Assembly: GCA_965222725.1 (NCBI GenBank)
Contig: OZ244969.1
Coordinates: 4,030,001-4,094,000, forward strand
Origin: GCA-2748575 sp965222725
GTDB lineage: Bacteria > Pseudomonadota > Gammaproteobacteria > Pseudomonadales > Ketobacteraceae
Length of the DNA stretch: 64,000 bases
Direction of reading: 5' to 3'
The position numbers and the translations under genes were made by a program. How positions within the stretch are numbered: position 1 is the first letter of the stretch; each line of letters opens with the position of its first letter. Below are positions 25,994 through 34,734 of this stretch, one piece after another. Below the pieces are notes generated by a model. That model was not told the origin of the DNA and searched no databases. It worked only from the letters and a program-made list of their open reading frames with translations.

Positions 25994-26491
25994 TCAAATC
26001 GCTACCGGTTGATCCAGGTCCGCATAGCGACCTGCGTGAAAGATCAGTGGTGTGGTTTCCTGACCGCGGTTCTGGAAATTAACAACCCGGCCCACCAGAA
26101 TAATGTGATCGCCGCCTTCGTGCCTTGCTTCCAGTTCACACTCGAACAGCGCGCAATAGTCTGGAAGCAGGGGAATGCCGCCAATACCTTCCAGGGTATC
26201 TATGCCGGCAAAGCGATCTTCGCAGGTTGACGCAAACTGATTGGATACCGGAAGCTGTTCCGCCTTGAGTACGTGAATAGCAAAGTGTTCGGCTTCGTTG
26301 AATTCCTGGAACACTTTACAGTTTTTGGCCACGCTCCAGAGCACCAGCATCGGATCCAGAGAAACGGAGCTGAAACTGTTGGCAGTCATGCCGATTTTGT
26401 TTCCGTCTCTGTCGACAGTGGTAACTACGGTTACACCTGTTGCGAATTGACCAAGTGCGTTGCGGAATGCTTTAGCGTCAGTTTGCGACAT
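25994..26491 (-). CDS. hsaB: Flavin reductase of the 3-HSA hydroxylase (HsaB)
   Basis: A 165-residue flavin reductase-domain protein with FRNALGQFATGVTVVTT and the flavin-binding MTANSFSSVSLDPMLVLWSV. It reduces FMN or FAD with NADH for HsaA. I chose the ATG at 26491, preceded by AGAGAG, because the upstream 32 residues have no family character. It lies between hsaC and hsaA, as expected for the two-component hydroxylase. Confidence 0.93.
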   Translation of the reverse strand: MSQTDAKAFRNALGQFATGVTVVTTVDRDGNKIGMTANSFSSVSLDPMLVLWSVAKNCKVFQEFNEAEHFAIHVLKAEQLPVSNQFASTCEDRFAGIDTLEGIGGIPLLPDYCALFECELEARHEGGDHIILVGRVVNFQNRGQETTPLIFHAGRYADLDQPVAI

Positions 26492-26635
26492 GGTTAGGCT
26501 CTCTTTGTTGTTCAGTTCTTTCGCCGTTCGGCTTGCGTTTTGTATGCTTAAATATTCGCATTGGCGGGGAGAAGTGTCATACCACAAATGGCCTAGTCGA
26601 AAAGGGTGATTCCTGCCAAAGGGCGAGGGTACGGA

Positions 26636-27544
26636 TTACTCCATACCCACGCTGAAATCATGGCCCCAGAAGCTGTTAACGGTGCTCTGGAACGCGGAAT
26701 ACCGTGACCAATCCTGCACGGTCCGGCCTTCGGCGCCGTACTCCAGCATAAAGCCGGAAGGTGTCAGCATATAAAAACTCACCATGTGGTCGTTGGCATG
26801 GCGCCCCAGTGTGCCGGTAAGCTTGACGCCTGCGGCTTTCATGCGGTCCATGGCGCGTCCCACTTCGTCCACAGAATTCACTTCCACCATTACGTGTACG
26901 CAGCCGGCGGGCATGGGACTTTCGAAAATGGCCAGACTGTGGTGGCGCTCGTTACAGTGCATGAAGAAAAGCCGTTTTTCCGGCTCTGCAGGGTCCGGAG
27001 TAAAGCGCACCTTCATCAGATCTGATACACCAAACCCCATGACGTCGCGGTAAAAGGCGGATGCCTTGTCAAAACTGGGGGTAGGCATAACAGCGTGACC
27101 AAACCCTTGCCCGCCAGTCACAAATTCTTTGATGCCCACCGGCGATGCAAACTGGGCGAAATCAGAAATAGGCCCCCAGAAAATCTCATGGCGATTGCCG
27201 TCCGGGTCGGAAAAACTGGCAAGATCCTGAACCTGGCGGGACGCGATCAATTCTTCGCTGGCTCTTTCATAGTTCACGCCGTGTTTTTCCAGAATCGCCA
27301 GGGCGTCCTGAAATTCTTCTTCACCGGCAAACTCCCAGCCGCTGGCGTTGTAGTTATCCACGTCAGCTTTTTCCACCACGATACGGTAGGGGCGGTCGTC
27401 CATTTTCAGGAATACGGTCTCTTCGCCGTCTTTTCGCAGGGCTTGGGAATTGTCCATCATACCCAGCACCTGGGTGCCGTATTCGGACCAGCGACTTGGA
27501 TCTGTGCAATTAACTACGATGTAACCCAGGCTGTGTATTTTCAT
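26636..27544 (-). CDS. hsaC: Extradiol dioxygenase of 3,4-DHSA (HsaC)
   Basis: A 302-residue type I two-domain vicinal-oxygen-chelate dioxygenase. The likely Fe(II) ligands in the C-terminal domain are His150 (GFGHAVMPTP), His202 or His201 (ERHHSLAIFE) and Glu268 (FMLEYGAEG). It opens the catechol ring A of 3,4-DHSA at the meta position with O2. Homologues are BphC and TesB. A GAGAGGAC ribosome site precedes the ATG. It is the second gene of the operon after fadD3. Confidence 0.95.
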   Translation of the reverse strand: MKIHSLGYIVVNCTDPSRWSEYGTQVLGMMDNSQALRKDGEETVFLKMDDRPYRIVVEKADVDNYNASGWEFAGEEEFQDALAILEKHGVNYERASEELIASRQVQDLASFSDPDGNRHEIFWGPISDFAQFASPVGIKEFVTGGQGFGHAVMPTPSFDKASAFYRDVMGFGVSDLMKVRFTPDPAEPEKRLFFMHCNERHHSLAIFESPMPAGCVHVMVEVNSVDEVGRAMDRMKAAGVKLTGTLGRHANDHMVSFYMLTPSGFMLEYGAEGRTVQDWSRYSAFQSTVNSFWGHDFSVGME

Positions 27545-27590
27545 GTTCAGGTCCTCTCAGTGTCCCTTTTTTCAATCAACAGGATTTGGT

Positions 27591-29180
27591 TTATTGGTAT
27601 TGTTCTGCAGCCAGCTTTTTCAGTGCCGGTTTTACCACCTTGCCCGACGCGTTTAACGGCAGGCTGTCAACAAAGGCCACTTTGCGCGGCACTTTATAGT
27701 TGGCCATGGTGTCGCGGCACCAGGAAACAAGATCGGCCTCGGTCAGGCCGGCGTCGGGGCGGGCCACCACAAAGGCCATGGCCACTTCACCCATGCGCTC
27801 GTCGGGAATGCCGATCACCGCGCACATGGTAATGTCGTCCCGGGCGCAGATGAGTTTTTCAATTTCGGCGGGGTAGCAGTTAAAGCCGCCGGTGATGAAC
27901 ATATCTTTCAAACGGTCCGTGATTTTCAGGTTGCCGGCCTCATCCATTACGCCAATATCGCCGGTATGGAGCCAGCCGTCGCTATCAATGGCTTCGGCCG
28001 TGGCTGCATCGTTTTCGAAGTAGCCTTTCATGACGTTAAAACCACGGAAGACGATTTCTCCCGGTTCGCCTCTGGGGACTTCCTGGTTGCCGGTGTCCAC
28101 ACAACGCAGCTCAACGCCGGGAATGGCGCGGCCCGAAGTGGTGGCAATTATTTCTGCACTGTCGCCATCCCGGCACATGGTGACCAGACCGCAGCTTTCG
28201 GTCAGCCCGTAGGCGGTAATCACGGTTTCAAAGCCCAGTACATCTTTCATCTTGTGGATCATTTCCACGGGAATCACTGCCGCGCCTGTGGTGGCCCGTT
28301 TCAGGGTGGAAATGTCGTATTTATCCAGTTCCGGGTGGGCAAGCAGCGACTGAAACAGGGTAGGAGGCCCCGGCATAACAGAGATCCTGTCTTCGGAAAT
28401 GCGCTTGAGTACGGATGTGGGGTCGAAAATGGCATGAGGCAGCAGGGTAACGCCCTTGATCAGGCAGGCCAGAATACCGGCCTTGTAGCCAAAGCTGTGA
28501 AAGAAGGGGTTAATGACCAGATAGCGATCCCCCTGGCTCAGGCCCAGAATATCGCTGAAAGTGGTAAAGGCGTGAAGATTTTGCTTGTGGCAGGTCATCA
28601 CGCCTTTGGGGTTTCCGGTGGTGCCGGAAGTAAAGAGGATATCTGATACATCATCGCCACTGACTTCGTCCATGCGCAAAGTCAATTTGTCCTGATTCTC
28701 GCTGTTGCTGCCTTCCAGGAATGCCTCCCAGGAGATGCAATCGGTGCCGGCGGGCGCTTCTGACGGCAGAATAACGATCTGTTCCAGATCCGGCAGCTCT
28801 TCGCCGCTGAGTTGGGCGGGGTAGTCGGTATCCAGGAATTTACCGATGGAAAACAGCAGTCTGGCACCGCTGGCCCGCAATATATAAGCCGCTTCAGGGC
28901 CCTTGTAGCGGGTGTTCAGGGTAACCAGTACAGCGCCGGCGCACTGGGCGCCGATGGCGGCTATAACCCATTCCACGGTGTTGGGGGCCCACAGGGCAAT
29001 ACGGTCGCCTTTTTCTATGCCCTGACCGATCAAAGCCGTCGCCACCTGTTCGCACTGCCCGGCAAAGTCGGCAAAGCTGATTTTAGTGCTGCCGTCTTCC
29101 AGAAAGGTGTGATTCTGATAGGTTTCTGCTGCTTGTCTGACCAGCTGCGGAATGGTTACCACAGACTCTGTTTTCGCCAT
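27591..29180 (-). CDS. fadD3: HIP-CoA ligase (FadD3-like acyl-CoA synthetase)
   Basis: A 529-residue AMP-forming ligase with the P-loop FTSGTTGNPKGV, YGLTESCG, TGDIGVMDEAGNL and a C-terminal NASGKVVKPALKK containing the adenylation Lys. FadD3 activates the C/D-ring propionate HIP to its CoA thioester. I chose the ATG at 29180 because GAGGTG precedes it; the frame extends 14 residues further to 29222. It heads the minus operon and is divergent from ipdA, whose product acts later on the same substrate. The FadD3 assignment rests largely on this context. Confidence 0.85.
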   Translation of the reverse strand: MAKTESVVTIPQLVRQAAETYQNHTFLEDGSTKISFADFAGQCEQVATALIGQGIEKGDRIALWAPNTVEWVIAAIGAQCAGAVLVTLNTRYKGPEAAYILRASGARLLFSIGKFLDTDYPAQLSGEELPDLEQIVILPSEAPAGTDCISWEAFLEGSNSENQDKLTLRMDEVSGDDVSDILFTSGTTGNPKGVMTCHKQNLHAFTTFSDILGLSQGDRYLVINPFFHSFGYKAGILACLIKGVTLLPHAIFDPTSVLKRISEDRISVMPGPPTLFQSLLAHPELDKYDISTLKRATTGAAVIPVEMIHKMKDVLGFETVITAYGLTESCGLVTMCRDGDSAEIIATTSGRAIPGVELRCVDTGNQEVPRGEPGEIVFRGFNVMKGYFENDAATAEAIDSDGWLHTGDIGVMDEAGNLKITDRLKDMFITGGFNCYPAEIEKLICARDDITMCAVIGIPDERMGEVAMAFVVARPDAGLTEADLVSWCRDTMANYKVPRKVAFVDSLPLNASGKVVKPALKKLAAEQYQ

Positions 29181-29408
29181 GGGAATTGTCACCTCACACG
29201 CTTTCGCCAATTTACCAAACACACGGTATCCGAAAGGCTATTAGGTGTCTTAGTCCACTTGGACGATTTTGCTGAAAGGCAAAAAAACCATAATGATCAA
29301 CGTTATATATCGTCTAATAATTCGCCCGGAATAAAAGTATCCAGCCCACAAGGGCAACGCAAAAAGCAGGGTTAAGTGGCGAATTCCAAAGAAGAAATGA
29401 GGGTTCAC
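29181..29408. promoter_or_regulatory. Divergent promoter region of the two steroid operons
   Basis: This 228-base gap separates the start of the fadD3-hsa operon from ipdA. It contains a 12-bp palindrome GTCCACTTGGAC (29253-29264) and an AT-rich block around 29300-29330. A shared regulator binding here would switch both operons together. The operator assignment is inferred from position and symmetry. Confidence 0.5.
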
Positions 29409-30284
29409 ATGAATAAAGTGCAGTCAGCACAGGAAGCCGTTTCGCAGATTAAAGACGGAATGACTGTTGGTATCGGAGGCTGGGGCCCAAGACGCAAGCC
29501 CATGGCACTGATCCGTGAGTTGTTACGGTCTGATGTCAAGGATCTCACCATAGTGGCCTACGGTGGTGCCGATGTGGGCATGCTGTGTGCTGCCGGCAAG
29601 GTAAAGAAAGTGATTTTTGCTTTTGTTTCGCTGGATTTTATTCCCCTTGAGCCTTATTTCCGCAAGGCCCGTCAGGAAGGCGCCATTGAAACTATGGAAA
29701 TTGACGAAGGCATGATGCTGCTGGGCCTGCGTGCCGCAGCCTGGAGATTGCCTTTTATTCCTACGGCACTGGGCCTGGGTACCGACGTTGTAAAAGTGAA
29801 CCCGGATCTGAAACTGATTGACAGCCCCTATGACGATAAAGAATGGGTTGCCATGCCGGCGCTGAAACTGGATGTGGCATTGCTGCATGTGGACCGTGCC
29901 GATGAGCGTGGTGTGTGCCAGATTAAAGGACCTGATCATTATCTTGATGACTGGATTGCCAGAGCCGCGGACAACACCATCGTGAGCTGCGATGAACTGG
30001 TGCCGACGGAGCATTTCCATGAAGGCGAAGAAGCACGTTATGTGTTCTGGGAGCGTTCCCAGACTAACGCGGTGGTGCCCATTCCCGGTGGCGCCCATCC
30101 TTCATCCTGCAATCCGCTATACGGCTTCGATGCCAAGCATTTTAAAGAATATGCTGCTACCGCCAAAGAAGGTGGCTTCGGTGAATACTTTGCCAAATAT
30201 ATTGATGGCAAAACCGAAGACGAATATCAGGCTGCGGTCGGTGGTCTGGATGCTATCAGGCAACTGCCACTTCCCGTTTACTGA
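29409..30284 (+). CDS. ipdA: COCHEA-CoA hydrolase subunit A (IpdA)
   Basis: A 291-residue class I CoA-transferase-fold protein. The N-terminal DGMTVGIGGWGPRRKPMALI is characteristic of IpdA. With IpdB it opens ring C of the CoA intermediate COCHEA-CoA by hydrolytic C-C cleavage rather than CoA transfer. The ATG at 29409 follows GAGGG at proper spacing and gives about the known IpdA length; an upstream GTG at 29376 would add 11 residues. It is the first gene of the plus operon. Confidence 0.92.
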   Translation: MNKVQSAQEAVSQIKDGMTVGIGGWGPRRKPMALIRELLRSDVKDLTIVAYGGADVGMLCAAGKVKKVIFAFVSLDFIPLEPYFRKARQEGAIETMEIDEGMMLLGLRAAAWRLPFIPTALGLGTDVVKVNPDLKLIDSPYDDKEWVAMPALKLDVALLHVDRADERGVCQIKGPDHYLDDWIARAADNTIVSCDELVPTEHFHEGEEARYVFWERSQTNAVVPIPGGAHPSSCNPLYGFDAKHFKEYAATAKEGGFGEYFAKYIDGKTEDEYQAAVGGLDAIRQLPLPVY

Positions 30285-30307
30285 TTCTGCAAAGGAGACG
30301 AACCATT

Positions 30308-31108
30308 ATGAGTACAGCAGCTGAATACACACTGGCAGAACTGATGATCGTGGCCGGCGCGGAAGCTTTCCGTAACGATGGCGAAGTCCTGGCTACCGGT
30401 ATTGGTTTATTGCCCCGCCTGGCCGCCAGCCTGGCCATGAAAACCATTAACACCGATATGATGATGACGGATTCCGAATCCTGGTTGTTATCAGAACCCA
30501 ATCCGGTGAGTGGCCGTAGTTCCCACGAAGGCCAGAAGCAGGAAACCTGGATGGGCTTTTCCCGGATTTTCGATAACGTATGGAGCGGATGTCGCCATGC
30601 ATTTGTTGGCCCCTCCCAGATAGATCGTTTTGGTCAAACCAATATTTCCGCACTCGGGGGAACTTACGACAAGCCCAAGGTGCAGATGTTAGGTGCCCGC
30701 GGTTTCCCCGGTAATTCCATTTGCCACGCCAACTCCTTTTTTGTGCCTGCTCATAGCACGCGGGTGTTTGTGGATGGCGAAGTGGATGTGGTGTGCTCCA
30801 TCGGCTACAACCCGGAGCGGCTACCAAAAGGTTACTCGCTGGATGATATCGACAATCGCATTGTGGTGACGGACCTGTGCGTGATGGACTGGAAAGGCCC
30901 GCAACATATGCTGCGTCTGGTAAGCCTGCACCCCGGCATTACCGTAGAACAGGTATTGGAAAATACCGGTTTTGAAGTGCATGTGGAAGCCGATATCCCC
31001 ACAACGCCTGCACCCACTGCAGAACAGCTGGAAATGATTGCCCAGCTTGATCCCGGTAACTGGCGTGCCAAACAACTGAAAGATAACCCGCCGGGTGATC
31101 GTTCTTAA
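30308..31108 (+). CDS. ipdB: COCHEA-CoA hydrolase subunit B (IpdB)
   Basis: A 266-residue partner subunit of the CoA-transferase fold. It starts 23 bases after ipdA behind AAAGGAG. Recognisable parts are EVLATGIGLLPRLAASLAM and the RGFPGNSICHANSFF region. IpdA and IpdB form a heterotetramer in cholesterol-degrading actinobacteria. The tail LEMIAQLDPGNWRAKQLKDNPP is typical of the Ipd subfamily rather than 3-oxoadipate CoA-transferases. Confidence 0.92.
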   Translation: MSTAAEYTLAELMIVAGAEAFRNDGEVLATGIGLLPRLAASLAMKTINTDMMMTDSESWLLSEPNPVSGRSSHEGQKQETWMGFSRIFDNVWSGCRHAFVGPSQIDRFGQTNISALGGTYDKPKVQMLGARGFPGNSICHANSFFVPAHSTRVFVDGEVDVVCSIGYNPERLPKGYSLDDIDNRIVVTDLCVMDWKGPQHMLRLVSLHPGITVEQVLENTGFEVHVEADIPTTPAPTAEQLEMIAQLDPGNWRAKQLKDNPPGDRS

Positions 31109-31138
31109 TTTCAGGAAAATCAGGAGCGGGTATTTGTT

Positions 31139-31591
31139 ATGACAGAATCCAATTCACAGGAAAAAGTTCAGGAAGCCGCACTGGAAGGCTGGTTCACCCT
31201 GGATAAGGAAAAACCGCATTTGCTGGGCACCCGTTGCCAGAGTTGCGGTACCTATTATTTTCCCAAGCTGACCACCTACTGCAAAAACCCGGAATGCGAC
31301 AGCGAGGAGTTTGCAGAGGTTCCATTAAGTCGCAAGGGCAAAGTCTGGTCCTTCACCAATGCCTGTTACAAACCGCCGGAGCCTTTTGTGGCAGCGGATC
31401 CCTTTGTTCCTTTTACCATTGCTGCCGTGGAGCTGGAAGAGGAAAAAATGATTGTGCTTGGCCAGGTGGTGGCAGGTGTAAACGTGTCTGATCTCAAAGC
31501 CGGTATGGAAATGGAGCTGGTGCTGGACACCCTGTTTGAAACAGACGAAGCCGAGAAACTTACCTGGAAATGGAAACCTGTTTCCGCTTAA
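31139..31591 (+). CDS. DUF35-type Zn-ribbon/OB-fold protein
   Basis: A 150-residue protein with an N-terminal zinc ribbon (Cys33, Cys36, Cys48, Cys53) and a C-terminal OB-like fold. DUF35 proteins bind thiolase-fold partners. In steroid side-chain degradation such a domain (ChsH2) docks the aldolase Ltp2. It lies 21 bases before the thiolase-fold gene, so the two probably form a complex. What the complex does inside an ipd operon is not established. Confidence 0.85.
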   Translation: MTESNSQEKVQEAALEGWFTLDKEKPHLLGTRCQSCGTYYFPKLTTYCKNPECDSEEFAEVPLSRKGKVWSFTNACYKPPEPFVAADPFVPFTIAAVELEEEKMIVLGQVVAGVNVSDLKAGMEMELVLDTLFETDEAEKLTWKWKPVSA

Positions 31592-31612
31592 TGAAAGGGA
31601 TAGGAGTTAACG

Positions 31613-32794
31613 ATGTCGAATGAGATAGCCATTCTTGGCGTTGGAATGCATCCCTGGGGGAAATGGGGAAAGAATTTTGTTGAGTACGGCGTAAAAGCCG
31701 CACGGGATGCCATCAAGGATGCCGGGGTTGCCTGGAAAGATATTCAGTACGTGTCCGGCGCGGCCACCATGCGTTGTGGTTACCCCGGTTATGTGGCGGG
31801 TGCCACCTTTGCCCAGGCACTGGGCTGGCAGGGCGCGGAAGTCAATACCAGTTATGCGGCCTGTGCATCCGGTTCACAGGCACTGGCGGCGGCAAGAGCC
31901 AAGATTCTGTCCGGCGCCTGTGATGTAGCGCTGGTAGTAGGTGCCGATACCACACCCAAGGGTTTTCTGGCACCACAAAAAGGTGAGCGCCCGGATGATC
32001 CCGACTGGGTACGTTTCCGTCTGGGTATTACTAACCCGACTTACTTTGCGTTATATGCCCGTCGGCGTATGGAAATGTACGGCGATACCCAGGATGATTT
32101 TGCACTGGTGAAAGTAAAAAATGCCCAACACGGCGCGACCAACCCCAATGCCCGTTATAAAAAACTCTTCAGCAAAGAAGATATCGATGCGTCGGCCATG
32201 GTGGCCGATCCGTTACGGCTTATGGATATCTGTGCCACCTCCGATGGCGGTGCGGCACTGGTGGTATCCAGCGTAGAGTTTGCCAAAAAAATTGGCCGTG
32301 GTGATGCCGTTAAAGTAGCCGCAGTTTCCACAGTAACACCGACCTTTGCATCGGCTGTGGTGGAAATGCCGGATATTGCCACGGATTCTGCCGCTGCCAT
32401 GCAGGCCCACAGCTTCCGTGCAGCATTGCCGAAAAAGGCCTATGAAGAGGCCGGTATTTCCCCATCTGATGTGAATGTGGCGGAGGTTTATGACCTGTCC
32501 ACGGCACTGGAGCTGGACTGGATCGAAGACCTGCAGTTGTGTGAACGGGGCCAGGCAGCCCAACTGGTGCGCAATGGTGACACCCGGGTGGGTGGTCGTT
32601 TGCCGGTGAATCCTTCCGGTGGTCTTGCCTGTTTTGGTGAGGCTGTTCCGGCCCAGGCGCTTGCTCAGGTGTGTGAACTTACCTGGCAATTGCGTGGCCA
32701 GGCCGGAGAGCGCCAGGTAGAGAATGCCAAAGTAGGTATTACGGCTAACCAGGGCCTGTTTGGTCACGGCTCTTCCGTCATCGTTAAACGCTGA
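31613..32794 (+). CDS. Thiolase-fold protein, Ltp/SCP-x type
   Basis: A 393-residue thiolase superfamily protein of the non-specific lipid-transfer type. The nucleophile-position cysteine is kept (SYAACASGSQ, Cys84). The usual C-terminal GHP motif is replaced: NPSGGLACFGEAVPAQ has Glu where thiolases have His. The last motif reads NQGLFGHGSSVIV. Loss of the GHP histidine is a reason to suspect an aldolase or other lyase, like Ltp2 or Sal1 with DUF35 partners, rather than a plain thiolase. It is next to ipdC, and fadA6 in the same operon already covers thiolysis. Confidence 0.8.
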   Translation: MSNEIAILGVGMHPWGKWGKNFVEYGVKAARDAIKDAGVAWKDIQYVSGAATMRCGYPGYVAGATFAQALGWQGAEVNTSYAACASGSQALAAARAKILSGACDVALVVGADTTPKGFLAPQKGERPDDPDWVRFRLGITNPTYFALYARRRMEMYGDTQDDFALVKVKNAQHGATNPNARYKKLFSKEDIDASAMVADPLRLMDICATSDGGAALVVSSVEFAKKIGRGDAVKVAAVSTVTPTFASAVVEMPDIATDSAAAMQAHSFRAALPKKAYEEAGISPSDVNVAEVYDLSTALELDWIEDLQLCERGQAAQLVRNGDTRVGGRLPVNPSGGLACFGEAVPAQALAQVCELTWQLRGQAGERQVENAKVGITANQGLFGHGSSVIVKR

Positions 32795-32816
32795 TCCTGG
32801 CAAACTGAGAGGCTTT

Positions 32817-33911
32817 ATGACCGCATCCCTGAACACCGAATTATGCCGTTTGCTGGGTTGCCGCTATCCGGTAATACAAACTGCCATGGGCTGGGTGGCC
32901 GATCCGAAACTGGTGGCCGCCACCTGTAATGCCGGTGGTTTCGGTTTTCTTGCCGGCGCGGTAATGACCCCTGCAGAAGTAGAGCAGGGGATACTGGCCA
33001 TCAAGGAAAAAACCGATCAGCCTTTTGGTGTGAACTTTCATATGTACGCACCCGGCGCCAAAGAAATTATCGATATCTGTATCAAACACAAGGTGCGCGC
33101 TGTCAGTTATAGCCGTTCACCGGACAAGGCGTCTGTCAAAAAGCTGAAAGATGCGGGCATTGTGTGCATTCCCACTGTGGGAGCACTCAAGCACGCGGTT
33201 AAAGCAGTGGAAATGGGAGCCGATGCCGTGGTGGTACAAGGCGGCGAGGGCGGCGGCCATACCGGACCTGTGTCCAGCAATATTCTGCTGCCACAGGTGG
33301 TGGATGCGCTGGATGTGCCTGTGGTTGCCGCCGGTGGCTTCAAGGATGGTCGTGGTCTGGTGGCAGCACTTTCCTATGGTGCTGTGGGTATTGCCATGGG
33401 TACACGGTTTTTGCTGACCCAGGAAAGCCCGGTGCCTGCCAATACCAAGTCTGAATACATCTCTGCCAAAACCGAACAGATTATTGTCAGCAAAAAACTG
33501 GATGGCATGCCCCAGCGCATGATCAATAACCGTTTCCTGCAGCGCCTGGAAAAAGCTACTCCCTTACGTATGTTGTTCCTTGCCATCGTAAACGGCCTTG
33601 CCTTTACCAGGCTTACGGGCGGTTCTCTGCTGGGTATGCTGTCGTCTGCCTGGAAAATGAAACAATCCAACGGCATGACCTATGCCGAGACCCTGATGGC
33701 AGCCAATGCACCCATGATGATTCAGGAGGCCATGGTAAAAGGCCACCCGGATAATGGCGTGCTGCCCAGCGGCCAGATTGCCGGCACTATTGAAGACCTG
33801 CCTACCGTTGCGCAACTGATGGAAACTATCGTTAAAGATGCGCAAAGCACGTTAGACCGGTTACAGAATCTGGGTTCTGTAGCGGAACCACAACAAGAAC
33901 ACCTAGTATAA
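32817..33911 (+). CDS. ipdC: HIP-CoA dehydrogenase-type flavoprotein (IpdC)
   Basis: A 364-residue FMN-dependent TIM barrel of the nitronate monooxygenase family. It shows YPVIQTAMGWVADPKLVAA at the N-terminus and the FMN phosphate loop GGEGGGHTGPVSS. IpdC introduces a double bond in the C/D-ring CoA thioester before ring opening. I start it at the ATG 32817 (GAGAGG upstream); the frame is open further 5' over the thiolase end. Its position between ipdAB and echA20 supports IpdC rather than a nitroalkane enzyme. Confidence 0.88.
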   Translation: MTASLNTELCRLLGCRYPVIQTAMGWVADPKLVAATCNAGGFGFLAGAVMTPAEVEQGILAIKEKTDQPFGVNFHMYAPGAKEIIDICIKHKVRAVSYSRSPDKASVKKLKDAGIVCIPTVGALKHAVKAVEMGADAVVVQGGEGGGHTGPVSSNILLPQVVDALDVPVVAAGGFKDGRGLVAALSYGAVGIAMGTRFLLTQESPVPANTKSEYISAKTEQIIVSKKLDGMPQRMINNRFLQRLEKATPLRMLFLAIVNGLAFTRLTGGSLLGMLSSAWKMKQSNGMTYAETLMAANAPMMIQEAMVKGHPDNGVLPSGQIAGTIEDLPTVAQLMETIVKDAQSTLDRLQNLGSVAEPQQEHLV

Positions 33912-33931
33912 GTATCGACAGGAGAGACTCC

Positions 33932-34705
33932 ATGGCGTTTGAAACCCATATTGACCAGGGCATTGCCGAGCTGGTGTTTAACAAGCCACCGGTAAATGCA
34001 TTCAATTCCACGGAGTGGTCTGCCATATCCGCTGAACTGGATGCCCTGGGTGAAAATGATGATGTTCGGGTGATTATTATTCGCGCCGAAGGCAAAGGGT
34101 TCTGCGCCGGAGTGGATATCAAGGAACTGGCCGCCGACAGCAGTAAAATTGTGGCTGTTAACAAAGGCAACTATGACACTTTCCGCTCCATTCATTTAAA
34201 CCCCAAACCTGTCATTGTGGCGCTGCACGGCTTTGTGCTGGGTGGTGGCATCGGGGTATCCGGTGCTGCCGATATTATTGTGGCGTCTGAATGCGCTCGC
34301 TTTGGCGTGCCGGAGATTGATCGCGGCGCCATGGGCGGCGGTGCGCATTTGCAACGTATGTTTCCCGTTCAGAAAGTTCGCTACATGTATTTTACCGGCG
34401 AATTTATTGACGCACAGGAAGCCTATCGGCTGGGCGCTATCGAGCGGGTTGTAGCAAAAGAAGCCTTGCGTGATACCGCTCTGGAAATTGCCCACAAGAT
34501 TGCTGAAAAAAGTCCCTCCATGGTGCGCCTCGCCAAAGAAGCCCTTACCGGCATTGAAGACGGCAACCTGGAAGACAAATACCGCTGGGAACAGGGCTTT
34601 ACCCTGCAGGCCTACACCGAACAGGATTCCCAGGAAGCCCGGGATGCCTTTGTTGAAAAGCGCGATGCATCCTTTAACAACGACGACAGCAAAGCCAGCG
34701 CCTGA
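33932..34705 (+). CDS. echA20: Crotonase-fold ring-D hydrolase (EchA20-like)
   Basis: A 257-residue enoyl-CoA hydratase/isomerase family protein with the CoA-binding RAEGKGFCAGVDIKEL and the oxyanion-hole stretch GFVLGGGIGVSGAADI. EchA20 opens ring D of HIEC-CoA hydrolytically, before IpdAB acts. It sits 20 bases after ipdC in the same operon. The EchA20 assignment depends on the context; the fold alone would also allow an ordinary hydratase. Confidence 0.83.
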   Translation: MAFETHIDQGIAELVFNKPPVNAFNSTEWSAISAELDALGENDDVRVIIIRAEGKGFCAGVDIKELAADSSKIVAVNKGNYDTFRSIHLNPKPVIVALHGFVLGGGIGVSGAADIIVASECARFGVPEIDRGAMGGGAHLQRMFPVQKVRYMYFTGEFIDAQEAYRLGAIERVVAKEALRDTALEIAHKIAEKSPSMVRLAKEALTGIEDGNLEDKYRWEQGFTLQAYTEQDSQEARDAFVEKRDASFNNDDSKASA

Positions 34706-34734
34706 CCGACTGATGCGATATTGAGGTAGTCATC

